A model generated the notes under the pieces. The model did no database searches. It saw only the letters and a program-made list of their open reading frames with translations, and was not told where the DNA came from. A DNA stretch of 64,000 bases from Comamonadaceae bacterium UBA4962. Its GTDB lineage: Bacteria > Pseudomonadota > Gammaproteobacteria > Burkholderiales > Burkholderiaceae_C. The stretch covers positions 138,529 to 202,528 of the forward strand of contig DHAE01000019.1 of assembly GCA_002397315.1 (NCBI GenBank). The letters are read 5' to 3'. Positions 55,581-63,535 of the stretch are shown piece after piece (the stretch's first letter is position 1; every line of letters starts with the position of its first letter). A program made the translations under genes and the position numbers.

Positions 55581-56078
55581 AACTAGCGTTCAATCTGCAA
55601 ATACTGAGTATTTGCTTCAAGGGAATGGTAAAAAGGGAGAGTTTGCCCATACTGCACAAGACTAATCCGACTGACCTCATTGAAGGGATTGCCGCTTTAC
55701 CACGCTCCGGCGGTCTGGGTCTCAGCTTAGGTATGGTGTTCGGGAATTTTCCAATGCCGTGCGTGTGCGGCGCTGGTATGCGACGACCAATTATATCTTC
55801 CTAAGATGAGATGTTTTAGCAAGGGCGCTGCCGGCTAGACGCGGGCTGCCCTGGCGCGAACGTGTCAAAACTGCCATCTGTTATTCGAGTAGCTTTGAAA
55901 GGAAGTATTAACTCAACGCGATGGTTGTCAATGAAATGCGTCCACTCCTTTGGGTTTGAAAAGTGCGTGCATCCGCAAGTCCCGACTTATTTGAATGTAT
56001 CTCATGGCACCGTACTTATATAGTTGGACGCACGTGCTCAAATTTTGGCCGCCTGTACGCAATTGGATAATTTGGTAT
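55581..56078. other. Gene-free AT-rich left part of a foreign island
   Basis: About 500 bp, clearly richer in A and T than the surroundings, between tarD and the ATPase-TOPRIM gene. No open frame with coding character, RNA gene or transposase remnant was recognised on either strand. It contains one perfect hairpin (55597-55615). The 73-codon plus-strand frame starting at 55995 is antisense to the ATPase gene end and is not convincing. Confidence 0.6.
55597..55615. repeat. Perfect AT-rich inverted repeat after tarD
   Basis: GCAAATAC (55597-55604) and GTATTTGC (55608-55615) are exact complements around TGA, 16 bp after the tarD stop codon. It could end tarD transcription weakly, since only TT follows, or mark the island edge. 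Confidence 0.55.
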
Positions 56079-58175
56079 CTAGTCTTTTATTATTTTTGTC
56101 AGTATCGCCTTCATTCCGGGGGGTTGATGCGAAGCTTCAGTCATTCTTTTGACAAGGAGATTTCTGAAGACTTCGTACCCGACGCCAAGCTTTGCCTCCT
56201 CAATGAAGCGTTTTAGGATTTCCCTACCTGGAAGGTTTGTTCGCCAAGTCCCATCGGCGAAGCATTTTTCGAATTCTGCTCTCATGCTTTGCTCTAAATC
56301 GATCAGAGCTTTCTCAGAGAGTGAGTTTTTCGCTAAATCGTTTATTTTGCTGGCTGACTTATTGGCGGCTTCATACAGCGCAGTTCCAATTGTCAATGTC
56401 TCGGGTGAAAAATTAAGTGAAATAGATTGAACAATCTTCGAGTTGACGTGGAGTCTCATTTGATGGACAAGCATACTAGGAACCACCTTCCTGGCGGCAG
56501 CGCGTAATTTTTCATCTATTTCTGTTGGAGTGTGTTTATCAACAAGTGTTAGAGAGTTTGCCGTTTCGGCGATAATTTCGTTGTCGAGTAGATAATTTTC
56601 GATGTGGTAAACATCCCAGGACATTATGTTGATAGCGCCAGTTTCCTTGGTGGGGGTGTCACTGTCTCTGTCTGTTAGTGCGTAAAATTTAGTGGGTAGA
56701 TCTCCATTATCGTACGCTCGCTCTAGTATCTCATGCAAGGCTTTTACGCGTGTTTTGTTTGTTCCAGAAAGTAGGTTAATGCCGCGCAATTCGTTGCGAA
56801 ATAACGAGGCGACTATTGTTTTGTCAAAGTCTGAATCGCCGCCGCCTTCGAAAATTATGGCTTTTCCTCCAGGTCGATATGCTGCTAGATCTCCAACTAA
56901 ATCTGCAATAACAATTTCGAGATCCGCACTTACCGTAAGGGATTTAAGTTGTGAACTCCCAGGAGCTTGCGAACCGCAGGGGGTCATGTGAAATACATTG
57001 AATCCTGGCTTCCCTACAGCCTCTCGAATTAAGGCATCCGAGTGCGTAACTAGCCATAATTGATTATGGAGGGCCTCGCCTAGATGTTTTCTATAGAACT
57101 CTGGTAAGCCGCGTATTAAACGCGGATTAAGATGAAGCTCTGGCTCGTCGAGTAATATGATCGAGTCTTTCGGGGCAGAGCTTCTTATTCTTAAATAGCC
57201 GTACAAAATCTCCTTTTCGCCCGAGCTTAATTCATCAAGGTCATGCTCTGTACCGTTTGGTGTCACCACGGGAAAAGATAGGCTGCCATCTGAGGTCGGT
57301 TTTGGGCCTAAGAATTTTTTTTCCGGGAAAAATGATTCAAACAACTCCTTGAGAGTGTCAGCAAGAGATGTGTTTGGCTTATCTTTTGAACCTTCAGCCT
57401 TTTCTGAAAGCAACTCTTTAATAAAATTGCCGGCCATTTCACTTTTAACATTTGCGTATTTGTTATTGTAGTTGTAGAGCGTATGTTGGCTGTGCTGTTG
57501 ATTTGCTTGTTCCAAATTTAGATTAACACCCTGTACATTTTCTCTGCCATAATGTCTTTGCGCGCCGTGAAAATCAATCACTCCGATATTTCTTGGTTTG
57601 TAATTTGTGAAAATCACAGTTAGTAGATTGGATTCCGCAATTTGGATATTTCCATTGGGATTGATTGTTACTTTACTCAGAATTTTTTCTGAAGCAAGCT
57701 CAGCACGTAACAATGGAAGCGCTGCTTGCACTTTGGCATCAACTTCAGGTTTCCTGGCTCGGAACTGATTTGCGAACATCGCTCGCCGATAGCCTCCCCA
57801 TTGGAAGGCTTCAGGTAATAAAATCTGCCATATAGCTTCTTCCAGTAGCGCTTCAGCATTTTCTGTTAGGTAAGCTTTTTCTGAGTCGCGAAGCTTAAAG
57901 ATGCACTCAATTGCTGCCGGTTTTGCTGGATCGTTAAACAGCCCTCTAAGATTTTTTGATCCACCATGAAGTTGAATGGCGAATTCTCCAAAAAAATGCT
58001 GCCATTCATTGTGTTGATAGCCTCCATACGTGCTTTTTAATAATCTAATTGCATCAAAAATACATGATTTTCCCGAGCCGTTTTGACCTGCAATTATTAC
58101 TGTGTCTCCAAGCGAGGTTGCTTCAATTTTTTGAATTCCTCGAAAGTTTTCAATAAGCAGACTGTCTATTTTCAT
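56079..58175 (-). CDS. ATPase fused to a DUF4435/TOPRIM-like domain, candidate anti-phage protein
   Basis: 698-aa protein of the island. N-terminal ABC-type (AAA_15/AAA_21) ATPase: Walker A GQNGSGKS (30-37), signature LSSGEKE (316-322), Walker B SIILLDEPE (338-345) and an H-loop LVTHSD (His378). The C-terminal half is TOPRIM-like as in DUF4435: an acidic IIFEGGGDSD (Glu443), TDRDSD (502-506) and VYHIENYLLD. This ATPase-TOPRIM architecture is that of OLD-family nucleases and of the fused form of PARIS (AriA plus AriB), which abort infection when a phage is sensed. Codon use is AT-rich and unlike its neighbours, so it was acquired. GGGAG and a TATAAT-like box precede the start at 58175. Solitary gene. 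Confidence 0.85.
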   Translation of the reverse strand: MKIDSLLIENFRGIQKIEATSLGDTVIIAGQNGSGKSCIFDAIRLLKSTYGGYQHNEWQHFFGEFAIQLHGGSKNLRGLFNDPAKPAAIECIFKLRDSEKAYLTENAEALLEEAIWQILLPEAFQWGGYRRAMFANQFRARKPEVDAKVQAALPLLRAELASEKILSKVTINPNGNIQIAESNLLTVIFTNYKPRNIGVIDFHGAQRHYGRENVQGVNLNLEQANQQHSQHTLYNYNNKYANVKSEMAGNFIKELLSEKAEGSKDKPNTSLADTLKELFESFFPEKKFLGPKPTSDGSLSFPVVTPNGTEHDLDELSSGEKEILYGYLRIRSSAPKDSIILLDEPELHLNPRLIRGLPEFYRKHLGEALHNQLWLVTHSDALIREAVGKPGFNVFHMTPCGSQAPGSSQLKSLTVSADLEIVIADLVGDLAAYRPGGKAIIFEGGGDSDFDKTIVASLFRNELRGINLLSGTNKTRVKALHEILERAYDNGDLPTKFYALTDRDSDTPTKETGAINIMSWDVYHIENYLLDNEIIAETANSLTLVDKHTPTEIDEKLRAAARKVVPSMLVHQMRLHVNSKIVQSISLNFSPETLTIGTALYEAANKSASKINDLAKNSLSEKALIDLEQSMRAEFEKCFADGTWRTNLPGREILKRFIEEAKLGVGYEVFRNLLVKRMTEASHQPPGMKAILTKIIKD

Positions 58176-58386
58176 GAATACTCCCGCTGTAAATTATATG
58201 ATTGAGCAAGTTTGAAGTATTTGTTGAATGCTGGAAGTGTCAGCTTTCAAGTTGGCTTAAAAATGCTTGCAGCGTTTGATTTTTATAATAATAAAAATCC
58301 GTCTTTAGAATGAGAATGATGAATTTTAATATTATGACTTTGTTTGCGTTATTAAAATATTTTCATCGCATATACATGGCGGTTTC
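58176..58386. other. AT-rich right flank of the island
   Basis: About 210 bp of AT-rich DNA between the ATPase-TOPRIM gene and panE. It holds a TATAAT-like box on the minus strand (58198-58193), probably the ATPase-gene promoter, without a convincing -35, and a perfect dyad at 58278-58299. No gene seen. Confidence 0.5.
58278..58299. repeat. Perfect AT-rich dyad upstream of the ATPase-TOPRIM gene
   Basis: GATTTTTAT (58278-58286) and ATAAAAATC (58291-58299) are exact complements around AATA. It may be an operator for the island gene or a weak terminator for panE, which ends 88 bp away on the minus strand. Confidence 0.5.
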
Positions 58387-59418
58387 CTATGACTCCACCA
58401 CCCTCACCAGTACCCACAACGCCCGATTCACCGGCGTCTCCACCCCCACCGCCTTCCCCCGCGCCACCACATACCCATTGAGGTGATCGATCTCGCTCGG
58501 CTTGCCCCGCGCCAGGTCCTGCGCGGTGGACGACATCTGCCCCGGCATCGTGGCCGCGATGCGGTTCACCGCCGCACCCACGTCGCCCGGGATCTGGATG
58601 CCGTCCGCCTCGGCCACGGTCAGGCATTCGGCCACCACGTCGGCGATCACGTCCGCCACACCGGGCGTCTGCACCAGCCGGCCGTAGGGCTGCTGCGCGA
58701 GCGCGGAGATCGCGTTGTACGCGCAGTTGAGCACCAGCTTGGCCCAGAGCGCGCCACGCACGTTCTCTGAAATCTCTGTGGCGATGCCGGCGGCGCTGAA
58801 CTGCTGCGCCAACGTGGCGCTGCGGGGCGAGGGCGCGATCACCAGTTCGCCGCGCCCGTGGTGGCGCACATGGCCGGGGCCGGCCATTTCGGTGGCCACG
58901 TAGACCACGGCGGCAGCGACGTGGACGGCAACGGGGTGGACGGCATCACCACCCAGCACGCCGCGCACGCGCTCGTCGTTGTCCACGCCGTTCTGCAGCG
59001 TGAGCACCAGCGCGCCGGGCGCGAGGTGCGGCTGGATCTGGCGGGCAGCGTCTTCGGTGTCGGTGGATTTCACGCAGAACATCACCACGTCCGCGCCGCG
59101 CACCGCGGCGGGATCGGTGTCGGCGGCCATGGGCACCTGTTCGTCGAGCGTGGCGGTCTGCAGGCGCAGTCCGTTCGCGCGGATCGCCTCGACGTGCGCG
59201 TGCCGGCCGATCAGCGTGACCGCATGGCCGGCGCGGGCGAGCAGGGCGCCGAAGTAGCAGCCGACGGCGCCGGCGCCCATCACGGCGATGCGCAGGGGCG
59301 GGGCTTCTGGATCGGCGTGGGTGGTGGTGTCGTCAGCATTCACGGAGCGAGCGCCTGAGCCAGATGGCGGCGACGCGGGCGTGCCTCCGGCAGGGGCATC
59401 CGATGGTGATGCGGTCAT
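58387..59418 (-). CDS. 2-dehydropantoate 2-reductase family oxidoreductase
   Basis: 343-aa NADPH-dependent reductase of the PanE/ApbA family, converting ketopantoate to pantoate or acting on a similar 2-oxo acid. The nucleotide-binding GAGAVGCYFGALLARAGH, the FCVKSTDTED loop, and the catalytic Lys in LWAKLVLNCAYNAISAL are present. The N-terminal 45 residues before the Rossmann fold are Pro/Ser/Ala-rich and not conserved. The ATG at 59418 has an AGGAGAG site. It is divergent from the effector-like gene at 59707. As in tarD, the last 30 codons shift to GGG/GTG/GCG choice at the island border. Confidence 0.9.
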   Translation of the reverse strand: MTASPSDAPAGGTPASPPSGSGARSVNADDTTTHADPEAPPLRIAVMGAGAVGCYFGALLARAGHAVTLIGRHAHVEAIRANGLRLQTATLDEQVPMAADTDPAAVRGADVVMFCVKSTDTEDAARQIQPHLAPGALVLTLQNGVDNDERVRGVLGGDAVHPVAVHVAAAVVYVATEMAGPGHVRHHGRGELVIAPSPRSATLAQQFSAAGIATEISENVRGALWAKLVLNCAYNAISALAQQPYGRLVQTPGVADVIADVVAECLTVAEADGIQIPGDVGAAVNRIAATMPGQMSSTAQDLARGKPSEIDHLNGYVVARGKAVGVETPVNRALWVLVRVVES

Positions 59419-59706
59419 GCAGTTTTCTCTCCTCTCTGCCGAGCATCGTAAGCCCGGCCGCTGCGCCTGCATCCAGGGGTTTGCACGATAGGTGATGCGG
59501 ACCGGTCGTTGCTGCGCGCTCGCGACGGACACGCGGCGTCATTGCCGTGGCGAGGGCATTGCCACGGGCTTTATGGTTCCATTCAGCGGAACGATTTGCG
59601 CGAAACAGCGCTTTTCAAACGCCTTGTTGCAATATGGCCGAGCTGGCGCACGGCTGCGCAGCTAGCATCCGCCCCCATCGAAAACGCGACAGTGAAGGGA
59701 GGAACC
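59419..59706. other. Divergent spacer between panE and the toxin-like gene
   Basis: 288 bp without a recognisable gene. One dyad, CCGTGGC (59545-59551) and GCCACGG (59561-59567), lies about midway and could be an operator. No clear -35/-10 pair on the plus strand was found. Confidence 0.45.
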
Positions 59707-60654
59707 ATGAGCGCGGAGTTGGCGGCGACGTTTTTCAATATGGGCTATGCCCAGTCCGTGGCCCAGTCCATGGAAAAGAACCGGGTGGACGTATTGGTGC
59801 TCACGCAGGGCCAGTACATGGGCATCCTGCAGGACAAGGCCCGGAACCACCCGGCGCTGGAATTCAACCTGCGCAAGATCCTCGCCGGTTCGACGTTCGG
59901 CCAGTATTGGCAGCACACCTTCAGCCCCAACGCCAGCGAGCCGTGGGTGGGCCCCGCGGCGCAGGGAGCCAACGACGCGTTCGCCATCACCCGCACGTTG
60001 AATGCGATAGGCATGTCGGGCATCACCAGCTACGTGAAGACGACCGCGACCGGCACCTACATCATCATCAAGGGTTACTCGGCGCGACGCAGCGGCGCGC
60101 TGCAAGGCACGCGCTACCTCGCCACGCACCCCAAGATGATCCAGCTGGGCCTGGGCATGAAGAGCCTGCAGGGCATCGCCAAGGGCGGGTTCATCCTGGG
60201 CGTGGTCGTCTCCAGCGGCATCGAACTGATGGACTTCATGTTCAACAACGAGAAGACGATGTACGACCTGGTGGGCGGGATTGGGGTGGAGGCGGTGAAG
60301 GGTGGGCTGGGGGCGCTGGTGGCTTACTCAGCGGCCGCTGCTTTCAGCGGTGTCACGACACTCGCAGTGGCGCCCCTGGTAGTCATGGCGCTGGTCGCAG
60401 TCGTTGCCGGTATCGGCATCAATTACTTGGACAGCCAATTGGGCGTGAAGGGCAAGGTGATTGCGGCCCTCAAAATGGTCCCGGAGCAGGCGTCGCAAGG
60501 CTTGTACTACATCGACACGCAATCCCAAGCGTGGTTGGACGATCTTCGATCCGCGATGGAGCAAAGAAAAGAAGAGCTGAGCCGCTCCATCGAGCGTGGC
60601 ATGAAGGAGTGGCTCTGCCGAATAAGCTGCGTGCTCCATCACGCGCCTCACTGA
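59707..60654 (+). CDS. Probable pore-forming toxin or effector with colicin-like hydrophobic C-terminus
   Basis: 315-aa protein of no recognised family. The N-terminal half (1-155) is soluble and lacks a signal peptide. Residues about 160-175 and 186-238 are a long, nearly uncharged hydrophobic stretch (LGALVAYSAAAAFSG, TLAVAPLVVMALVAVV) followed by a helical GIGINYLDSQLG segment and an amphipathic tail. This resembles the hydrophobic hairpin of channel-forming colicins and of membrane-targeting interbacterial effectors. The two small membrane proteins that follow at once fit immunity proteins. A GGGAGGAACC site precedes the ATG at 59707. It is not linked here to secretion genes. Confidence 0.68.
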   Translation: MSAELAATFFNMGYAQSVAQSMEKNRVDVLVLTQGQYMGILQDKARNHPALEFNLRKILAGSTFGQYWQHTFSPNASEPWVGPAAQGANDAFAITRTLNAIGMSGITSYVKTTATGTYIIIKGYSARRSGALQGTRYLATHPKMIQLGLGMKSLQGIAKGGFILGVVVSSGIELMDFMFNNEKTMYDLVGGIGVEAVKGGLGALVAYSAAAAFSGVTTLAVAPLVVMALVAVVAGIGINYLDSQLGVKGKVIAALKMVPEQASQGLYYIDTQSQAWLDDLRSAMEQRKEELSRSIERGMKEWLCRISCVLHHAPH

Positions 60655-60678
60655 CCTGATCACATAGCCAAGTTATCC

Positions 60679-61176
60679 ATGCACGACATCCATCAAATCC
60701 GAAAGCTTATTCGGTGGGGTATTCCGCTGTATCTCGGCCTCGTGGCAGTGGCGTTGCTGATGATCCGCGATGCCATGGTGCCTATGGTTCACGACCTCCT
60801 GTCGAGGGCACCAGTGGTAAGGATCACGCCGGGCATGCACCTCATGCCATGTGTCGTCGCTTTCGGCTCACTGGCAATCGTCGTCATGGTGATGCGGGCG
60901 ATCCCCTGCCGCGCCAGCCTCATCAAGAAGTTCGAGCTTGCGGCCAACTTGGCGGTCGCAGCCAGCGCCATTGCGCTCCTGCTGGTCCCCGTGGTTTCCA
61001 TCTCCCAGCGCTACTACATGCCCAGCATCGGCTACACCCAGTGCCATGTCCTGCAGGGCCAGCCCACGCTGTGGTTCACGGACTGGGTTCGCGATCCGGC
61101 ATGGTGCGTGAAGGGCAAGAGTCCTGAATGGTTGAACGAGCAGGCGCAGCAGTCCAGGGCGATCGCGCCTCTGTGA
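60679..61176 (+). CDS. Small membrane protein, candidate immunity protein 1
   Basis: 165-aa inner-membrane protein with three hydrophobic helices (about 14-32, 55-75, 88-110) and a soluble C-terminal part carrying Cys in YTQCHVLQGQ and Cys in PAWCVKGK. If the N-terminus is cytoplasmic, this part faces the periplasm, where the two Cys could form a disulfide and meet an incoming toxin. It follows the toxin-like gene by 24 bp. It is paralogous to the next gene: GIPLYL, RAPVVRI and AIPC recur, and the last 50 residues are nearly identical. No family is recognised. Confidence 0.75.
   Translation: MHDIHQIRKLIRWGIPLYLGLVAVALLMIRDAMVPMVHDLLSRAPVVRITPGMHLMPCVVAFGSLAIVVMVMRAIPCRASLIKKFELAANLAVAASAIALLLVPVVSISQRYYMPSIGYTQCHVLQGQPTLWFTDWVRDPAWCVKGKSPEWLNEQAQQSRAIAPL
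61025..61097 (+). repeat. 73-bp copy 1 shared by both immunity-like genes
   Basis: Matches 61617-61689 with 2 differences in 73 bp, while flanking parts of the two genes are clearly diverged, including at third codon positions. Confidence 0.85.
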
Positions 61177-61270
61177 ACAGCCTAATGGTGCCGCTACTGG
61201 CTCCTCGCGGCCTGGTGGTGCCTGGTGTGTCAGAACAGGTATCTCACTCGAACACCCGAACCTGCCTTCC

Positions 61271-61795
61271 ATGTTTGATGTCGCCAGAACTCGAAAAACT
61301 CTGATCTGGGGTATCCCGCTCTACCTGGCCTTGGCCACAGGTTCGATCATGATGGTCGCCTACATCATGGTTCCGACGATAGAGGGAGTTGCCGAACGTG
61401 CCCCAGTAGTTCGCATTGGACCAGCCGTGCTGGTAGCGCCATTTGTCGCTGCGTTTTGTCTCCTCGGCATCGTCGTCGCTTCGATGCGGGCAATTCCATG
61501 CAGCGATCGCTTCATCAAACCGTTGGAGCGCGCGTTCATCGCCACAGTGCTTGCGGGTGGAGTGGCAATGCTGCTGATCCCGGTCACTGCTGTGTTAGTA
61601 CGATCTCAGATGCCCCGCATCGGCTACACCCAGTGCCATGTCCTGCAGGGCCAGCCCACGCTATGGTTCACGGACTGGATTCGCGATCCTGCGTTGTGCG
61701 TCAAGGGCAAGAGCCTGGACTGGGTGAACGAGCAGGCGAAGCAGCCCAGGCGCCCTGCGCTCCCTCCAGGGGCTTTGCCGCCCGCGGAGGAGTAG
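61271..61795 (+). CDS. Small membrane protein, candidate immunity protein 2
   Basis: 174-aa paralogue of the previous gene with the same layout: helices about 13-32, 55-75 and 88-110, then a Cys-containing soluble part (YTQCHVLQGQPTLWF, PALCVKGK) and a Pro/Ala-rich tail ending PAEE. It starts 94 bp after its paralogue, on the same strand, without a visible promoter between them. Tandem immunity genes are common behind polymorphic toxins and effectors, giving protection against related toxins. Function inferred from context only. Confidence 0.75.
   Translation: MFDVARTRKTLIWGIPLYLALATGSIMMVAYIMVPTIEGVAERAPVVRIGPAVLVAPFVAAFCLLGIVVASMRAIPCSDRFIKPLERAFIATVLAGGVAMLLIPVTAVLVRSQMPRIGYTQCHVLQGQPTLWFTDWIRDPALCVKGKSLDWVNEQAKQPRRPALPPGALPPAEE
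61617..61689 (+). repeat. 73-bp copy 2 shared by both immunity-like genes
   Basis: Second copy of the near-identical segment at 61025-61097, 592 bp away and in the same reading-frame position of the paralogous gene. Confidence 0.85.
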
Positions 61796-61805
61796 GCTTT
61801 CCGGC

Positions 61806-63383
61806 TCATTCGTTCAAGAGCAGGCGATGCGGTGAGTGCTCTTCCCGCAGCCTGAACACCGCCACCCCGTCCACCAGTTGCCGCGCCTGCCCGTTCAGGC
61901 TGCTGGCGGCGGCGGCGCTTTCTTCCACCAAGGCGGCGTTCTGCTGCGTGGCGTCGTCCATGCGCACGATGGCCTGGGTCACGCGCAGCATGTCGCGGGT
62001 CTGGTCGGCGCTGGCCTGGCTGATGGATTCCATCAGGGTGCTCACGTCGCGGATCGCGTGGACCACTTCGCTCATGGTGCTTCCCGCGGTGCGGGCGAGG
62101 GCGGAGCCGGCTTCGACGCGCTCCACGCTGGTCTGTATGAGCGTCCTGATCTCGCGTGCGGCGGCTGCGCTGCGGGTCGCGAGGTGGCGCACCTCGCTGG
62201 AAACGACCGCGAATCCCCGGCCTTGTTCACCGGCGCGGGCAGCCTCCACCGCGGCGTTCAGCGCGAGGATGTTGGTCTGGAACGCGAGGCTGTCGATCAC
62301 GCCGATGATGTCGGCGATCTTGCGCGAGCTCTCCTGGATGCCCTGCACGGTGTCCACCATCTTCCCCACCACCTGGCCGCCCTGTTCGGCCACGGTCGCT
62401 CCGGTGCGCGCCAGCTCGCTCGCCCGCAGGGCACTGGCTGCGTTGTTCTGCACGGTTTGCTGCAACTGCTGCATGGACGACGAGGTTTCGTCCAGCGACG
62501 TGGCCTGTTCTTCGGTGCGCAGGCTCAGGTCGGTATTGCCCTGGGCGATCTCGGCGCTGGCGCTGGCCACGCCCTCCGCATTGCGACGCACCCCGGACAC
62601 CACGCGTTCGAGGTTGTCCTGCATGGCGGCCAGCGCCTGCAGCAGCCGCGCAGGCTCGTCGTTGCCCTCGGCGTCGATGGCGGTGGTCAGGTCGCCCGCG
62701 GCCACCTGGTGGGCCACCGTGACGGCCACCTGCAGCGGGCGCACCACCGATCGGGTGAGCCGCCATCCCGCCAGCGCGCCCAGCCCGGTCACCAGCGCCA
62801 GCGCGACCAGGCTGCTGACCAGCGCACGGTGCGCCTCCCGCGCAGCCTCTTCGGCAATGGCGGTGCTGCTGGCGGCCACCTGCTGGCTCAGTTCGGTGAG
62901 CAGGCGGGCGGGGCCCTGGTCGATGTCCGCCACATCGGCGTCTCCCGCGGAGGCGACGAACCCCAGCGACTGGAACACCTCGAATCCCTTGCGGTAGCCC
63001 TGTGCCATCTGCGCGTGGGCATCGGCGAACTTCTGCAGCGCGGCGCGCTCCGCGGGATCCGCCAGTTGCGGCGACAGTGCCCGGGCGGCGTCCGCCACGC
63101 GCTTTTCGCTGGCCAGGAACGCGTTCCAGTGCAGCTCCCGCTTGCGCGCGTCTTCGCCGCGCAGCAGCGTGTTCTTCCACTCCATCACCTGGGTCTTGAA
63201 ATCGCTCTCCATGCGCGTCACGGCGCGCTCCTGCGCCACGCGCTGCAGCACGGTCGTTTCGTAAGTGCCCAGCGTGCGGTAGAGCGCCGCGATACCGAAG
63301 AGCGACGCACCGATCATCAGCGCCAGCACCAGGCCCCATGCGCCCGCCATGCGGGTGCCGATGGCGTATCGAGACATTTTCAT
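61806..63383 (-). CDS. Methyl-accepting chemotaxis protein
   Basis: 525-aa chemoreceptor. TM1 about 14-36, periplasmic helical sensor about 37-188, TM2 about 189-208, HAMP about 209-262, and a signalling domain with the invariant SLAFQTNILALNAAVEAARA tip. There is no NWETF-type tail, unlike the receptor at 1927, so adaptation would rely on other receptors. The ATG at 63383 starts the basic N-terminus. It converges with the immunity-like genes, 10 bp apart. Confidence 0.93.
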   Translation of the reverse strand: MKMSRYAIGTRMAGAWGLVLALMIGASLFGIAALYRTLGTYETTVLQRVAQERAVTRMESDFKTQVMEWKNTLLRGEDARKRELHWNAFLASEKRVADAARALSPQLADPAERAALQKFADAHAQMAQGYRKGFEVFQSLGFVASAGDADVADIDQGPARLLTELSQQVAASSTAIAEEAAREAHRALVSSLVALALVTGLGALAGWRLTRSVVRPLQVAVTVAHQVAAGDLTTAIDAEGNDEPARLLQALAAMQDNLERVVSGVRRNAEGVASASAEIAQGNTDLSLRTEEQATSLDETSSSMQQLQQTVQNNAASALRASELARTGATVAEQGGQVVGKMVDTVQGIQESSRKIADIIGVIDSLAFQTNILALNAAVEAARAGEQGRGFAVVSSEVRHLATRSAAAAREIRTLIQTSVERVEAGSALARTAGSTMSEVVHAIRDVSTLMESISQASADQTRDMLRVTQAIVRMDDATQQNAALVEESAAAASSLNGQARQLVDGVAVFRLREEHSPHRLLLNE

Positions 63384-63535
63384 GGCGTGTGTCCTGGAGG
63401 GTTCGTGGGCTGGCGGCTTCGGTCGATGGCGGCCACCGGCGGGCTTGCGTCCGCAGCAGCGATGGTGGGGACTGGAGCTGTCAGTCGGCTGTCGGGCGCA
63501 CAGGGGTATACGCGGGCGGCGCGGCCTGGCCGAAC

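Noticed and set aside
55995..56216. 73-codon plus-strand frame in the AT-rich island
   Set aside because: No ribosome-binding site, partly antisense to the end of the ATPase-TOPRIM gene, and no conserved features seen.
55581..58386. Flanking direct repeats or a tRNA as integration site of the island
   Set aside because: I looked for matching ends and a tRNA and found none, so no integration mechanism is claimed.
61456..62997. 513-codon plus-strand frame opposite the chemoreceptor
   Set aside because: Ser/Ala/Arg-rich antisense frame of the conserved receptor signalling domain.
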